A stretch of 64,000 nt of DNA from an uncultured bacterium (GCA_903907905.1 CAIVPX010000033.1:1-64000), one strand, 5' to 3'. Positions 16,421 to 25,335 are shown, counted from the first letter of the stretch. Notes: generated by a model from the letters alone, not told the origin. Translations and numbers: made by a program.

Positions 16421-18196
16421 TCAAACCACTTCGATATTGATCGAGCTCAGCAACTCCGTGAGTGAATCGATCCCGTCTGCACTTGGCGCAATACCCATGT
16501 CCCGAAGCACGATCGAATCCTCCGATCCTCCGGTCCAGCTGTCGTTGCCGTCCCGGTTGAACCAGATCGTGACATCGGTACCGTCGTCGACGACTTGCAC
16601 CAGGGCCTCGAGTTCGGCAACAGTATTGACCTCCGGATCGTCGACCTCGAAACGCAAGATGTCGATCAGTGAGGGGTCCAGAACGTAGTCGGTGCTCATG
16701 ATGTCGCTGTCGTCCAGCCAACTCGAGATGCCTTCCTCGCCCTGTACCGCGTGCACGTTGAAGACGAACTTGTCGGAGCCCGCCCCGCCCGTCATCGTGT
16801 CGTCCTGCTCGCCTCCAAGGATGGTGTCATTGTCAGCGCCACCATTGATGAAGTCGTTGCCGTTGCCACCACAGACCGTGTCCTTGCCGCCCTCGCCGAA
16901 CAGACGGTCCTGCTGGTCACCTCCAGACAGCATGTCGTCCTGAGCACCGCCGCGCAATGTGTCATCGCCCTCGCCGCCAAACATCATGTCCAGCCCGAGG
17001 CCGCCGAGCAACTGGTCGTTGCCCTCGTTCCCGCACACGAGGTCATTGCCCGCACCACCATCCTCGAAGTCGTCGCCAAGCCCGCCGTGCAGTGTGTCGT
17101 TGCCGCCGTCCCCGCGCATGGAGTCATCGTTGTCGCCACCGTCGAGGTTATCGGCGCCCTCGCCGCCGGCAAGCGTGTCGTCACCTGCATCGCCCATCAG
17201 CACGTCGTTGCCAGCACCGCCATCAAGCAGGTCATTGCCGGTGCCGCCATTGGCGCTGTCGTTGCCGTTCTCTCCCAAGACCTGATCGTCGCCATCGTCC
17301 CCGAAAAGCAGATCGTCGTCGTCGCCGCCGCTGACAGTGTCGTTTCCTGAGCCACCGTTAAGCGTGTCGAAGCCGCCGTTATCGGTCACGAGGTCGTTGC
17401 CTTTACCGCCATCGAGAACATCGTCACCCGAGTTCCCGAACAGGGTGTCGTTGCCGTTGTCGCCGGTGAGAATGTCATCGTCGCTACCGCCGTCGATGTT
17501 GTCCGCACCGTCTCCGCCGTGGAGTTCATCGTTGCCGGCTTCGCCAAGCAGGGTGTCGTCACCCGTACCGCCGTTGACCGTATCGTCGCCGTCGCCGGCG
17601 TTCACGCGGTCGCGTCCCGCGTCGCCGGCGATGAGGTCGTTGCCGCCGCCACCGGTGATCGTGTCGTTGTCGGCACCGCCGTTGATGTCATCGTTTCCGG
17701 CATCGCCCGAGAGCACATCATCACCGGATCCTCCCCTCAGCGTGTCGTCACCTTCATTGCCGTTGAGTCGGTCGTTGCCAGCATCGCCTGCGAGGACATC
17801 CATTCCTGCGCCGCCTGCCAGCGTATCGTCATCGTCACCCCCATTGAGCGTATCAGCGCCAACGCCGCCGCTCAGGTTGTCCATTCCGGCGTCGCCGCTC
17901 AGCACATCGTCGCCCGCGTCACCAAGTAAGGTGTCATTACCTTCGTTGCCATTGAGTTGGTCGTTCTCGGTTCCGCCGGACAGGTAGTCGTCGCCCAGGC
18001 CACCCGAGAGGGTGTCCATGCCCGACTCGCCATAGAGCTTGTCATTACCGGACTCTCCGTTGAGTTCGTCATCGCCATCCCGGCCATAGATCGAGTCATT
18101 GCCGCCACCTGCGAATACGCGTGCATTCGATCCAGCAACGACATCCTTCCAGAGGTTGTTGCTTGACGAGAGCACATAGGTTTTGTCGAACGCCAT
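16421..18196 (-). CDS. RTX protein with 50 uninterrupted nonapeptide repeats
   Basis: A 591-residue predicted secreted protein. ATG at 18196 has a TGGAGAAC ribosome site and lies downstream of a sigma-54 promoter; an upstream in-frame ATG at 18298 would overlap that promoter and is rejected. Residues 1-29 are a short cap, residues 30-479 are fifty consecutive GGxGxDxLx-type calcium-binding nonapeptides without a linker, and residues 480-591 are an acidic C-terminal domain ending SINIEVV, a hydrophobic/acidic tail typical of uncleaved type I secretion signals. No protease, lipase or other catalytic domain is visible. Two cysteines occur inside repeats 40 and 46, which is unusual for RTX proteins. 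Calcium-triggered folding outside the cell into a beta-roll is expected; role could be surface coat, adhesion or matrix. Confidence 0.9.
   Translation of the reverse strand: MAFDKTYVLSSSNNLWKDVVAGSNARVFAGGGNDSIYGRDGDDELNGESGNDKLYGESGMDTLSGGLGDDYLSGGTENDQLNGNEGNDTLLGDAGDDVLSGDAGMDNLSGGVGADTLNGGDDDDTLAGGAGMDVLAGDAGNDRLNGNEGDDTLRGGSGDDVLSGDAGNDDINGGADNDTITGGGGNDLIAGDAGRDRVNAGDGDDTVNGGTGDDTLLGEAGNDELHGGDGADNIDGGSDDDILTGDNGNDTLFGNSGDDVLDGGKGNDLVTDNGGFDTLNGGSGNDTVSGGDDDDLLFGDDGDDQVLGENGNDSANGGTGNDLLDGGAGNDVLMGDAGDDTLAGGEGADNLDGGDNDDSMRGDGGNDTLHGGLGDDFEDGGAGNDLVCGNEGNDQLLGGLGLDMMFGGEGDDTLRGGAQDDMLSGGDQQDRLFGEGGKDTVCGGNGNDFINGGADNDTILGGEQDDTMTGGAGSDKFVFNVHAVQGEEGISSWLDDSDIMSTDYVLDPSLIDILRFEVDDPEVNTVAELEALVQVVDDGTDVTIWFNRDGNDSWTGGSEDSIVLRDMGIAPSADGIDSLTELLSSINIEVV
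16760..18109 (-). repeat. array of 50 tandem RTX nonapeptide codon units
   Basis: I counted 50 contiguous 27-base units with no insertion or loss of frame, encoding x-x-G/D-N/D-D-x-L/I/V-x-G. Consensus positions four and five are almost always ND or DD. Unit 19 ends NA and unit 27 ends TD instead of G, the last unit ends FVF, and several units have Met or other residues before Asp. Codon-level sequence differs between units, so it is an old array and not a recent expansion. Confidence 0.9.
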
Positions 18197-18282
18197 GTCT
18201 GTTCTCCATTTCGAGCGGTTGATCTGCGCGTCCTCCGCGCAGGTCACGGCGTAATGCTGTTGCCGTGGCGAGATCGTCATGC

Positions 18283-18297
18283 GCAAGTCTTGTGCCA
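18283..18297 (-). promoter_or_regulatory. sigma-54 (-24/-12) promoter of the RTX gene
   Basis: Minus-strand sequence TGGCACAAGACTTGC matches the RpoN consensus TGGCAC-N5-TTGC exactly, with the required 10 bases between the GG and GC doublets. The start of transcription would be about 18271, leaving a 75-base leader before the RTX ATG at 18196. The gene directly upstream encodes a sigma-54 activator. Confidence 0.85.
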
Positions 18298-18346
18298 TCT
18301 ACGCAAGTGACTGATCTTTCTGGAAGGTGGCCGCCGTATTTGGTCT

Positions 18347-18357
18347 GGGTCAAACCC
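18347..18357. promoter_or_regulatory. candidate activator-binding inverted repeat upstream of RTX promoter
   Basis: GGGT-CAA-ACCC lies about 80 bases upstream of the predicted RTX transcription start, a usual distance for sigma-54 enhancer sites. The GGTCAA core recurs at 19489, 19586 and 19600 around the 5-prime end of the activator gene. Short motif, so weak on its own. Confidence 0.3.
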
Positions 18358-18385
18358 GGGCTGTAATGACATTGATGCGTGTGTT

Positions 18386-19480
18386 TCACGAACGTTGCAG
18401 GCACCTTTCGCTGTCGGCCGGTTTCCGATGGCCGGGATCCAGGTTCAAGCGGCGCATCATTCGGTAAAGCGTGACGCGCGATACGCCCAGTTGACGAGCT
18501 GTCGTGGAGACGCGGTGCCCGTTTGCCTGCAGCGCGTCCGCCAGCACAGAGCGCTCGAAGTTGTTTCGTGCGTCGGTCAGGCTGCTTGGGTCGGGTTGCT
18601 CCGCGACGCCCGCCAATCCGAGATCGATCTCGTTGATCAGATCGCCCTCGCTCATCACCACCGCACGGCGAATACGGTTCATCAGTTCCCGGACATTGCC
18701 CGGCCAGCGATATTTCCGGATTGCGGCGATTGCCGATCGGCTCAGCATCGGGCCGGGCGCTCGCCGGCCATCCTCTCTGGTGTAAAGCCGCCTGAAGTAT
18801 TCGGCAAGGTGCAGGATGTCGTCGCCTCGCTCGCGCAGAGCCGGCAGGTGAAGGGACAGAACGTTCAGCCGAAAGTAGAGATCGGACCGAAAGCCTCCCT
18901 CCTCAACCTGTTTTTCGAGATCGACGTGAGTGGCCGCGACCACGCGGAAGTCAACCGGTATCGGGACGGTCGATCCGACCCGCGTCACGGACTTCTCCTG
19001 CAGCGTTCGAAGTAGTGATGCTTGCTGGTCCAGCGGCAGGTCGCCGATCTCATCGAGGAACAGTACCCCCTTGTCGGCGGCTTCGACGCTACCGATTTTC
19101 CGATAGGTTGCACCCGTGAACGCGCCCTTTTCATGCCCGAAGAGTTCTGACTGGACCAGGTTTGACGAGATGGAGCCGCAATTGACGACGGTCATCGGAG
19201 CGTCGTGGCGCCGCGAGTGTCGATGGATCGCGCGTGCCACCAGCTCCTTTCCCGTGCCGGTCTCGCCGCCGATGAGTACGGATGCATCCGAAGCGATGAC
19301 CTTGCTCAGTGACCTAAAAAAATCAGCCATCGCGACGCTGGATCCGCAGATGCCGAATTGCCCGGGTGGTTCGGGTACCGGTTGGCGTGATTCATCCTGA
19401 CGCTTCGGTTCAAGGCGCGCGGGGCGGGGGAGCTGATCTTGGTGATCGGTCAATCGTTTACCCTTCAGCGTGATTCGCAT
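18386..19480 (-). CDS. sigma-54-dependent transcriptional activator without sensor domain
   Basis: A 364-residue bacterial enhancer-binding protein. After about 45 residues of Pro/charged sequence with no receiver, GAF, PAS or V4R domain, it has a full AAA+ domain: Walker A GETGTGKE (72-79), the sigma-54 contact loop GAFTGA (119-124), Walker B LFLDEIGD (140-147) and RWPGNVREL near the end, followed by a Fis-type helix-turn-helix (STTARQLGVSRVTLYRMMRRL). The lack of an N-terminal sensor is as in the PspF/HrpS group, so control is likely by partner protein or by its own expression. The best target is the RpoN promoter 89 bases downstream of its stop. It diverges from eutB, which lacks an evident -24/-12 promoter. 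Confidence 0.92.
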   Translation of the reverse strand: MRITLKGKRLTDHQDQLPRPARLEPKRQDESRQPVPEPPGQFGICGSSVAMADFFRSLSKVIASDASVLIGGETGTGKELVARAIHRHSRRHDAPMTVVNCGSISSNLVQSELFGHEKGAFTGATYRKIGSVEAADKGVLFLDEIGDLPLDQQASLLRTLQEKSVTRVGSTVPIPVDFRVVAATHVDLEKQVEEGGFRSDLYFRLNVLSLHLPALRERGDDILHLAEYFRRLYTREDGRRAPGPMLSRSAIAAIRKYRWPGNVRELMNRIRRAVVMSEGDLINEIDLGLAGVAEQPDPSSLTDARNNFERSVLADALQANGHRVSTTARQLGVSRVTLYRMMRRLNLDPGHRKPADSERCLQRS

Positions 19481-19483
19481 TGG

Positions 19484-19501
19484 GGCAGGTCAAAGCCTGC
19501 C
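19484..19501. promoter_or_regulatory. inverted repeat at the start of the activator gene
   Basis: GGCAGG-TCAAAG-CCTGCC is a perfect 6-base inverted repeat ending three bases before the activator start codon. It could be an autoregulatory operator or an RNA hairpin that masks the start, since no clear ribosome-binding site is seen outside it. Confidence 0.35.
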
Positions 19502-19650
19502 AGGACCGCGAAACATAGCGTCGAATCAGCTCACCCCGGTTGCGAGGTATCAAGCGGCCAAGCATGGAATCCCGCCTGGCTTCAGGGTCAAGTCTGCCGG
19601 GTCAAAATAGATCGGGTTCGTGCGCGCTTTGTCTGGTCCCAGTAAGCTCT

Positions 19651-19674
19651 TGCCGGGCTGCACCGGCACAGCCC
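19651..19674 (+). promoter_or_regulatory. alternative hairpins in the eutB leader
   Basis: TGCCGG (19651-19656) can pair with CCGGCA (19663-19668), and the overlapping GGGCTG (19655-19660) can pair with CAGCCC (19669-19674). The two stems exclude each other and end 20 bases before eutB. No cobalamin-riboswitch consensus box was recognised in the 214-base region, so this is only a structural observation. Confidence 0.25.
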
Positions 19675-19694
19675 CTAAGCGGTGAGGCGATCCA

Positions 19695-21089
19695 ATGAGT
19701 CGATATGCGTTTGTTCTGGGGAATGTTCGATTCGTATTCGAAGATCTCAAGACGCTGTTGGCACGCGCGACGCCGCTTCGCTCCGGCGACTGTCTGGCCG
19801 GGGTCGCGGCGCAAAGCGCCGAAGAGCGCGTGGCCGCGCAGATGTGCCTGGCCGAGGTGCCGCTTTCGCGCTTTCTCGAAGAGCCACTCGTTCCGTATGA
19901 GCAGGACGAGGTGACCCGGCTGATCATCGACACGCACGACGCCCAGGCCTTCGAGCCGATCAGGCATCTGTCGGTCGGCGAATTTCGCAACTGGCTGTTG
20001 CGCGAGCAGACCGATCACACCGCACTGAGCGCGCTCGCGCCCGGCATCACGCCCGAGATGGCCGCTGCGGTATCCAAGATCATGCGCGTGCAGGATCTGA
20101 TCCTGGTGGCGAGCAAGTGCCGGGTGATCAGTCGCTTTCGAAACACCCTGGGCCTGCCGCGCCGACTGGCCATTCGACTGCAGCCGAACCATCCCACCGA
20201 CGACGCCTCGGGGATCGCTGCCAGCATCGTCGATGGTTTGCTATATGGCGCGGGCGATGCGGTGATCGGCATCAATCCGGCCTCGGACAACGTGCCGCAG
20301 GTGATCCGCATTCTCACCATGCTCGACGAGGTGATCCGAGAATACGGTATTCCCACGCAATCCTGCGTACTCACGCACGTGACCAACACGCTCGAGGCCG
20401 TCGCGCGCGGCGCCCCGGTCGATCTCGTGTTTCAGTCGATCGCGGGGACCGAGCAGGCCAATCGCAGCTTCGGCATCAATCTCTCGCTCTTGGCGCAAGC
20501 GCAGCAGGCCGCGCTGTCGCTGGGGCGAGGAACGGTCGGCAACAACGTGATGTATTTCGAGACCGGGCAGGGCAGTGCGCTCTCGGCGGGCGCGCATCAC
20601 GGCATGGATCAGCAAACCTGCGAGGCGCGGGCTTACGCGGTAGCCCGGCACTTCAGCCCTCTGCTCGTCAATAGCGTGGTGGGCTTCATCGGCCCCGAGT
20701 ACCTGTATGACGGCCGGCAGATCATGCGTGCGGGACTCGAGGATCACTTCTGCGGAAAACTCATGGGACTGCCCATGGGCTGCGACATCTGCTATACCAA
20801 CCACGCCGAGGCCGACCAGAACGATGTCGATGCGCTCCTGACCCTCCTGTGCACCGCCGGTTGCAATTTCGTCATGGGGGTGCCGGGCTCGGACGACATC
20901 ATGCTCAATTACCAGTCCACGTCCTTTCACGACGGGCTCTATGCCAGGCAGTTGCTCGGGCTTGCGCCCGCGCCCGAGTTCGAGGCGTGGTTGCGAACCA
21001 TGGGCATTCTCGAGGCGCGGGAGGGCTTTGCACTGGTCCAGGCCTTGCCGGCGGCTTTTGAGCGCGGACTTGCGCGACTGGGGGCCTAG
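19695..21089 (+). CDS. eutB: ethanolamine ammonia-lyase large subunit
   Basis: A 464-residue large subunit of the adenosylcobalamin-dependent lyase that converts ethanolamine to acetaldehyde and ammonia. Length and sequence fit EutB throughout: [14 protein letters not shown], the [13 protein letters not shown] segment, the [15 protein letters not shown] stretch and the [16 protein letters not shown] region with [20 protein letters not shown] at 19695 has GGTGAGG upstream. The small subunit starts one base after the stop. No microcompartment, aldehyde dehydrogenase or reactivase genes follow, so this is the short cytosolic type of pathway seen in non-enteric proteobacteria. Confidence 0.95.
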   Translation: MSRYAFVLGNVRFVFEDLKTLLARATPLRSGDCLAGVAAQSAEERVAAQMCLAEVPLSRFLEEPLVPYEQDEVTRLIIDTHDAQAFEPIRHLSVGEFRNWLLREQTDHTALSALAPGITPEMAAAVSKIMRVQDLILVASKCRVISRFRNTLGLPRRLAIRLQPNHPTDDASGIAASIVDGLLYGAGDAVIGINPASDNVPQVIRILTMLDEVIREYGIPTQSCVLTHVTNTLEAVARGAPVDLVFQSIAGTEQANRSFGINLSLLAQAQQAALSLGRGTVGNNVMYFETGQGSALSAGAHHGMDQQTCEARAYAVARHFSPLLVNSVVGFIGPEYLYDGRQIMRAGLEDHFCGKLMGLPMGCDICYTNHAEADQNDVDALLTLLCTAGCNFVMGVPGSDDIMLNYQSTSFHDGLYARQLLGLAPAPEFEAWLRTMGILEAREGFALVQALPAAFERGLARLGA

Positions 21090-21090
21090 G

Positions 21091-21972
21091 GTGAGTTCGA
21101 CCAAGGACGGTGGGTCGGGATCGACGCAATCCGCTGGTGCGCCCGGTTCGCCTGATGCAGGTGCGGCCCGCGAGGCGGCTGCGATCGTCATCGACAACCC
21201 GTGGTCGGCGCTCAAGCGCTTTACACCCGCGCGGATCGCCTTGGGGCGGGTGGGCGCGAGCCTGCCCACACGCGCTCACCTGGAGTTTCAACTGGCCCAT
21301 GCCCAGGCGCGAGACGCCGTGCATCGTCCGTTTGATGGGTCGGGCCTATGCCGTGACCTCGCGGCCGACGTGGCGCCGATGGGACTGGATTGCCTGCTGC
21401 TCGACAGTGCGGCCGGGACGCGGGCGGTGTATCTGCAACGCCCCGACCTCGGTCGCCGGCTCGATGAGGCGTCGCGCCGTTGCTTGGCCGACCTGGCACC
21501 GCCCGCGCAGTCGCCTGCACCCCGCCTGGCATGGGTGATCGCGGATGGGCTCTCGGCGTTGGCCATCGAGCGTCAGGCCCGGCCCTTTCTGGCGCAGGTG
21601 ATGCCCGGTCTGGCGGCCGCGGGCTGGGGGTTCGCGCCGCTCTGCGTAGTACGCCAGGGGCGGGTGGCGATCGGCGATGAGATCGGCGAGCGCTTGGGCG
21701 CAGACCTGGTGGTGGTGCTGATTGGTGAACGCCCGGGACTGAGCTCGCCCGACAGCATGGGGCTTTATCTCACCTGGGCACCGCGCGTGGGGCTCACCGA
21801 TGAGCGCCGCAACTGCATCTCCAACATCCGCCCCGCGGGCTTGAGCACCGAGGAGGCGTCGCTGCAGCTTCAATGGCTTGTGGCGCGGGCGAGGCAGTTA
21901 CGCCTGTCGGGGGTGGCCCTCAAGGACGAGCGCGGCTCGCCCGCATTGAGCGCTGCCGACACGCCGCGCTGA
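21091..21972 (+). CDS. eutC: ethanolamine ammonia-lyase small subunit
   Basis: A 293-residue small subunit carrying part of the cobalamin site. The GTG at 21091 is chosen because it lies directly after the eutB stop in the right frame and gives a usual EutC length; no ATG fits the N-terminus. Recognisable segments are [20 protein letters not shown] near residues 45-65, the [17 protein letters not shown] region, [30 protein letters not shown] and NCISNIRP. The first 25 residues are Gly/Ser/Ala-rich. It would form the heteromeric enzyme with EutB. Confidence 0.93.
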   Translation: MSSTKDGGSGSTQSAGAPGSPDAGAAREAAAIVIDNPWSALKRFTPARIALGRVGASLPTRAHLEFQLAHAQARDAVHRPFDGSGLCRDLAADVAPMGLDCLLLDSAAGTRAVYLQRPDLGRRLDEASRRCLADLAPPAQSPAPRLAWVIADGLSALAIERQARPFLAQVMPGLAAAGWGFAPLCVVRQGRVAIGDEIGERLGADLVVVLIGERPGLSSPDSMGLYLTWAPRVGLTDERRNCISNIRPAGLSTEEASLQLQWLVARARQLRLSGVALKDERGSPALSAADTPR

Positions 21973-22003
21973 ACCCGAGGCGAGGCCTGGCTGAGGACGG
22001 GGC

Positions 22004-22978
22004 TCAGTCGGCGCGCGCGCCCACGCTGCGCGAGAGGGCTGTCCACTTGGTGATTTCCTGCGCGATGAATCGACCGAAGTCTTCCGGGCTGCCGCCAATG
22101 GGATCGAGGCCGCCTCCCACCAGCTTGTCGCGGATGGCGGGGCTGTTCATGACGCGATTGAGTGCGTCGTTGAGCTGCTTCACCACGGCGGGCTCCATGC
22201 CGGCGGGACCGAGCAACCCCTGCCAGGCGGTGGCCTCAAAGCCTGGCAGGCCCGATTCGGCGATCGTGGGGATCGAGGGGGCATTGGGCGACCGAGCAGC
22301 AGTGGCCACCGCCAGCGCCTTGAGCTTGCCGCTCTGAACGTAGGGCATGAGGTTGGCCTGATCGCCGAGCGACAGCTGAATCACCCCACCGACGAGGTCG
22401 GTGACCATGGGGCCGCCGCCCTTGTACGGGACATGCAGCATATCGATGCCCGCCTGGGCCTTGATCAGCTCGGTGCCCAGATGCGGCAAGGACCCGCTGC
22501 CGGCCGAGCCATAGCTCAGACGACCGGGCTGGGCGCGGGCGTAGGCGATCAGTTCCTGCACCGTGCTGAAGGGCGTCGACGGATGCGCGGCCAGCACGTA
22601 GTTGACGTTGACAGTGCGCAGAACGGGCGTGAAATCCTTGATCGGATCGTAGGGCATGCTGGGATAGATGCCGACGTTGATCGCCATCGAGGCGATGTTG
22701 CCGAGCACCAGCGTGTGGCCATCCGGCGCTGCCTTGGCCACCATGCCCGCGCCCACCATGCCGCCCGCACCGCCCCGGTTGTCGATGACCACGGGCTGGC
22801 CCAGCGACTCGGCCAGGGCGTTTTGCACGACCCGCGCGAAGAAGTCGACCGCGCCCCCCGGCGGAAAGGGCACCACGATTCGGATGGGTTTCGAAGGATA
22901 GGCTTGCGACCAGGCGGCCGGCAGGAGCGCCGCCAGCAGGGCGGTGAAGGCCGCCAATCGGAACATCTGCGCTTTCAT
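22004..22978 (-). CDS. Bug/TctC-family periplasmic substrate-binding protein
   Basis: A 324-residue receptor. The ATG at 22978 starts a signal peptide (MKAQMFRLAAFTALL..., cleavage near AWSQA, about residue 25); the frame remains open upstream but that part is antisense to the enolase-superfamily gene. Motifs: YPSKPIRIVVPFPPGG, DNRGGAGGMVG and HVPYKGGGPMVTDL. It diverges from the enolase-superfamily gene 55 bases away, and both probably respond to the same substrate. Convergent with eutC. No membrane partner in the window. Confidence 0.92.
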   Translation of the reverse strand: MKAQMFRLAAFTALLAALLPAAWSQAYPSKPIRIVVPFPPGGAVDFFARVVQNALAESLGQPVVIDNRGGAGGMVGAGMVAKAAPDGHTLVLGNIASMAINVGIYPSMPYDPIKDFTPVLRTVNVNYVLAAHPSTPFSTVQELIAYARAQPGRLSYGSAGSGSLPHLGTELIKAQAGIDMLHVPYKGGGPMVTDLVGGVIQLSLGDQANLMPYVQSGKLKALAVATAARSPNAPSIPTIAESGLPGFEATAWQGLLGPAGMEPAVVKQLNDALNRVMNSPAIRDKLVGGGLDPIGGSPEDFGRFIAQEITKWTALSRSVGARAD

Positions 22979-23033
22979 GAACAGCCTCTGCGTCTCTATG
23001 ATGTCGCTTGACTTTACACGAGCCGGAGCGCCC

Positions 23034-24167
23034 ATGACCGTCACGATCGATCGAATCGAATGCTGGGTGCACCGGGCGCCGATCGATGTGCCCGTGGCCA
23101 ACGCGTTCGGGGCGATGAGCAACCGTCCAGCGCTTTGGTTGCGCCTGACCGACAGCGATGGCGGTTCCGGTTGGGGTGAGGTCTTCTGCAACTTTCCGCA
23201 GGTTGGCGCCGAGCATCGTGCACGCCTCATCGACAGCCTGTTCGTGCCGCTTCTGAAGGGGCTCGAGGCCAGTGACCCGGCGCCCGTGCGTGCGCATCTC
23301 GAGCGGCGCACGCATCGGATGGCCATTCAGTGCGGCGAGCCCGGCCCGTTTGCCCAGATCATCGGTGCCGTCGATCAGGCGATGTGGGACCTCTGCGCGC
23401 GGCGGGCCGGGCAACCGGTGTGGCGCTACGCCGGCGGTGGCCGGGCCTGTGTGCGCCCTTACGCGAGCGGGATCGGGCCGGATGGGGTCGCCGAGACGGT
23501 GCGGGCGCGCTGGCAGCAGGGCTATCGGGCCTTCAAGCTCAAGCTCGGCTTCGGTCTTGAACGTGACCTTGCCAACCTTGCCGAGATGCGCTCGGTCATT
23601 GGCCCGGACACGCCGCTGATGTGCGATGCGAACCAGGCCTGGGACTTGAGCGAGGCGCGGGCGATGCTTGAGGCGATCGAAGTCTTCAAACCGTTCTGGG
23701 TGGAGGAGCCTCTGGCGGCTGACCGCCCCCTGAGTGAGTGGCGTGAGCTGGCAGCGTCGTCTCCGCTGGCACTGGCCGCAGGCGAAAACATCCGTGGCGA
23801 GGGCGACTTTCTGGCGATGCTCGACGCCGGGTGTCTGCGCTTTGTCCAGCCTGACGTCGGCAAGTGGGGTGGCTTGAGCGGCGGGCTCCAGATTGCGCGA
23901 CGGGCCCGCGCCCTGGGGGTGGCGTACTGCCCGCACTGGCTGGCCGGGGGGCTGGGTCTGGCCGCCTCGATGCATGCGCTCGCCGCTAGCGGCGACACGC
24001 AGGGATGGGCCGAGGTCGATGCCAACCCGAACCCCTTGCGCGAGTCGATATTCCCGTTTCAGATCCAAGACGGACTGGTCACGCTGGGCGATGCGCCGGG
24101 CTTTGGCCTCGAGCCCGATCTCGAGGCCTGCCGGGCCTGGCGGATCGATCATCATCGCGTCGGCTGA
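23034..24167 (+). CDS. mandelate racemase/muconate lactonizing enzyme-family protein
   Basis: A 377-residue enolase-superfamily member. The capping domain (1-125) is followed by a barrel with KLK at Lys168-Lys170, metal ligands Asp198 (CDAN), Glu224 (VEEP) and Glu251 (AGEN), and HWLAGGLGLAASMH near the barrel end. This pattern fits sugar-acid dehydratases or racemases that abstract a proton next to a carboxylate. ATG at 23034 is preferred over one at 23000 because it opens directly into the first strand (MTVTIDRIECW) and has a GGAG-type site. It diverges from a Bug receptor and precedes a nitronate monooxygenase-type gene by 49 bases. Confidence 0.88.
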   Translation: MTVTIDRIECWVHRAPIDVPVANAFGAMSNRPALWLRLTDSDGGSGWGEVFCNFPQVGAEHRARLIDSLFVPLLKGLEASDPAPVRAHLERRTHRMAIQCGEPGPFAQIIGAVDQAMWDLCARRAGQPVWRYAGGGRACVRPYASGIGPDGVAETVRARWQQGYRAFKLKLGFGLERDLANLAEMRSVIGPDTPLMCDANQAWDLSEARAMLEAIEVFKPFWVEEPLAADRPLSEWRELAASSPLALAAGENIRGEGDFLAMLDAGCLRFVQPDVGKWGGLSGGLQIARRARALGVAYCPHWLAGGLGLAASMHALAASGDTQGWAEVDANPNPLRESIFPFQIQDGLVTLGDAPGFGLEPDLEACRAWRIDHHRVG

Positions 24168-24216
24168 CTGACCCAGCGAGACGGCCGGGCCGATCCCTTC
24201 ATGAGCGAGGCAACTG

Positions 24217-25335
24217 ATGTACACCGAAATCTGTGAGCGGGCGGGCATCCGCTATCCCATCTTTGCGTTCTCCCATTGCCGCGACGTGGTCGCCGCGGTG
24301 AGCCTCGCGGGCGGCCTGGGCGTGTTGGGCACCACCCGGTATTCACCCGAGCAACTCGATCGTGAACTCAGCTGGCTGGATCGAAAGCTCGAGGGCCGTC
24401 CCTACGGCGTGGATCTCATCTTCGGGGGGGAGAGCGCCCCCGAGCCCGAGGCTTTGGATCAGTCCGCGCGGCTGCCCGAGGGCCACAGGCGCTTTGTCGC
24501 GTCGCTGATCGATCGACTCCAGATTCCCCGCTCAGGTGGGCACGCGATCGAGCAGTTTGGCGTCGGTCGTAACCTGGTGATGACCGCGCGCCATGCGCAA
24601 GAACTCTGCGAGGTGACGCTGCGACATCCGGTGCGTCTGCTCGCCAGTGCCCTGGGTCCAGCCCCCGGCGAGATCGTTGAACAGGCTCACGCGCGGGGCA
24701 TGTTGATCGCCGGCCTGGTTGGCCGCGTCGAGCATGTGCGCCGGCACCTGTTCGGGGGGAGCGACTTGCTGGTGGCCACGGGGACCGAGGCGGGCGGGCA
24801 TTGCGGCGAGATCGGCGTGATGGCGCTGGTGCCGCAGGTGGTAGCGGCCGCAGGACCGATCCCGGTGCTGGCCGCCGGCGGGATCGCGACCGGCAGTCAG
24901 ATTGCGGCCAGCCTGGCCCTGGGCGCCCAGGGCGTGTGGACCGGGTCGATCTGGCTCACCACCACCGAGAGCGACCTCGACCCCCTGATCAAGCAAAAGC
25001 TGCTGGCGGCCCGTTCGCTCGACACCATTCGGTCCCGGGCCATGACGGGCAAGCCCTCGCGCCAACTGCTCAATGCCTGGATCGAGGCCTGGCATCAGCC
25101 GGGCGCACCCGACCCGCTGCCTGCGCCCTGGCAGGGCATGCTCAACGAAGGTGCGCTGGTGGGGGCCTACGAGCAAGGGATGACCTCGGTGATGGGCACA
25201 CCGGTCGGGCAGGGCGTGGGCATGATGAATACGGAAGACAGCGTTCGAGACGTGTTCTATCGGCTGCTCGAGGGGTATGGGGTGGCCGCCGAGCGGTGCC
25301 AGGCGGTGTACTCGGCATCGATCAACCAGGCCTGA
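24217..25335 (+). CDS. nitronate monooxygenase-family FMN protein
   Basis: A 372-residue TIM-barrel flavoprotein of the 2-nitropropane dioxygenase/nitronate monooxygenase family. Typical parts are IRYPIFAFSHCRDVVAAVS with GGLGVLG at the start, the TGTEAGGHCGEIG segment that contains the phosphate-binding and catalytic histidine region, and PVLAAGGIATGSQIAASLALGAQGVWTG near residues 220-250. Relatives also include enoyl reductase-like enzymes, so nitronate oxidation is not certain. It lies between the enolase-superfamily gene and a Bug receptor in one plus-strand group. Confidence 0.85.
   Translation: MYTEICERAGIRYPIFAFSHCRDVVAAVSLAGGLGVLGTTRYSPEQLDRELSWLDRKLEGRPYGVDLIFGGESAPEPEALDQSARLPEGHRRFVASLIDRLQIPRSGGHAIEQFGVGRNLVMTARHAQELCEVTLRHPVRLLASALGPAPGEIVEQAHARGMLIAGLVGRVEHVRRHLFGGSDLLVATGTEAGGHCGEIGVMALVPQVVAAAGPIPVLAAGGIATGSQIAASLALGAQGVWTGSIWLTTTESDLDPLIKQKLLAARSLDTIRSRAMTGKPSRQLLNAWIEAWHQPGAPDPLPAPWQGMLNEGALVGAYEQGMTSVMGTPVGQGVGMMNTEDSVRDVFYRLLEGYGVAAERCQAVYSASINQA

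Noticed and set aside
16751-17987. Several plus-strand open frames across the RTX gene
   Set aside because: They are Val/Ala- or Ser/Pro-rich shadows produced by the 27-base repeat; the minus frame gives perfect RTX units.
19481-19694. Cobalamin riboswitch or sigma-54 promoter for eutB
   Set aside because: No cobalamin-box-like sequence and no TGGCAC-N5-TTGC on the plus strand; TGGTCCCAG...TTGCC nearby has the wrong spacing.
22236-24248. 670-codon minus-strand open frame across the enolase-superfamily gene
   Set aside because: Out of frame with the Bug receptor at its 3-prime part and antisense to a conserved enzyme; no recognisable domain.
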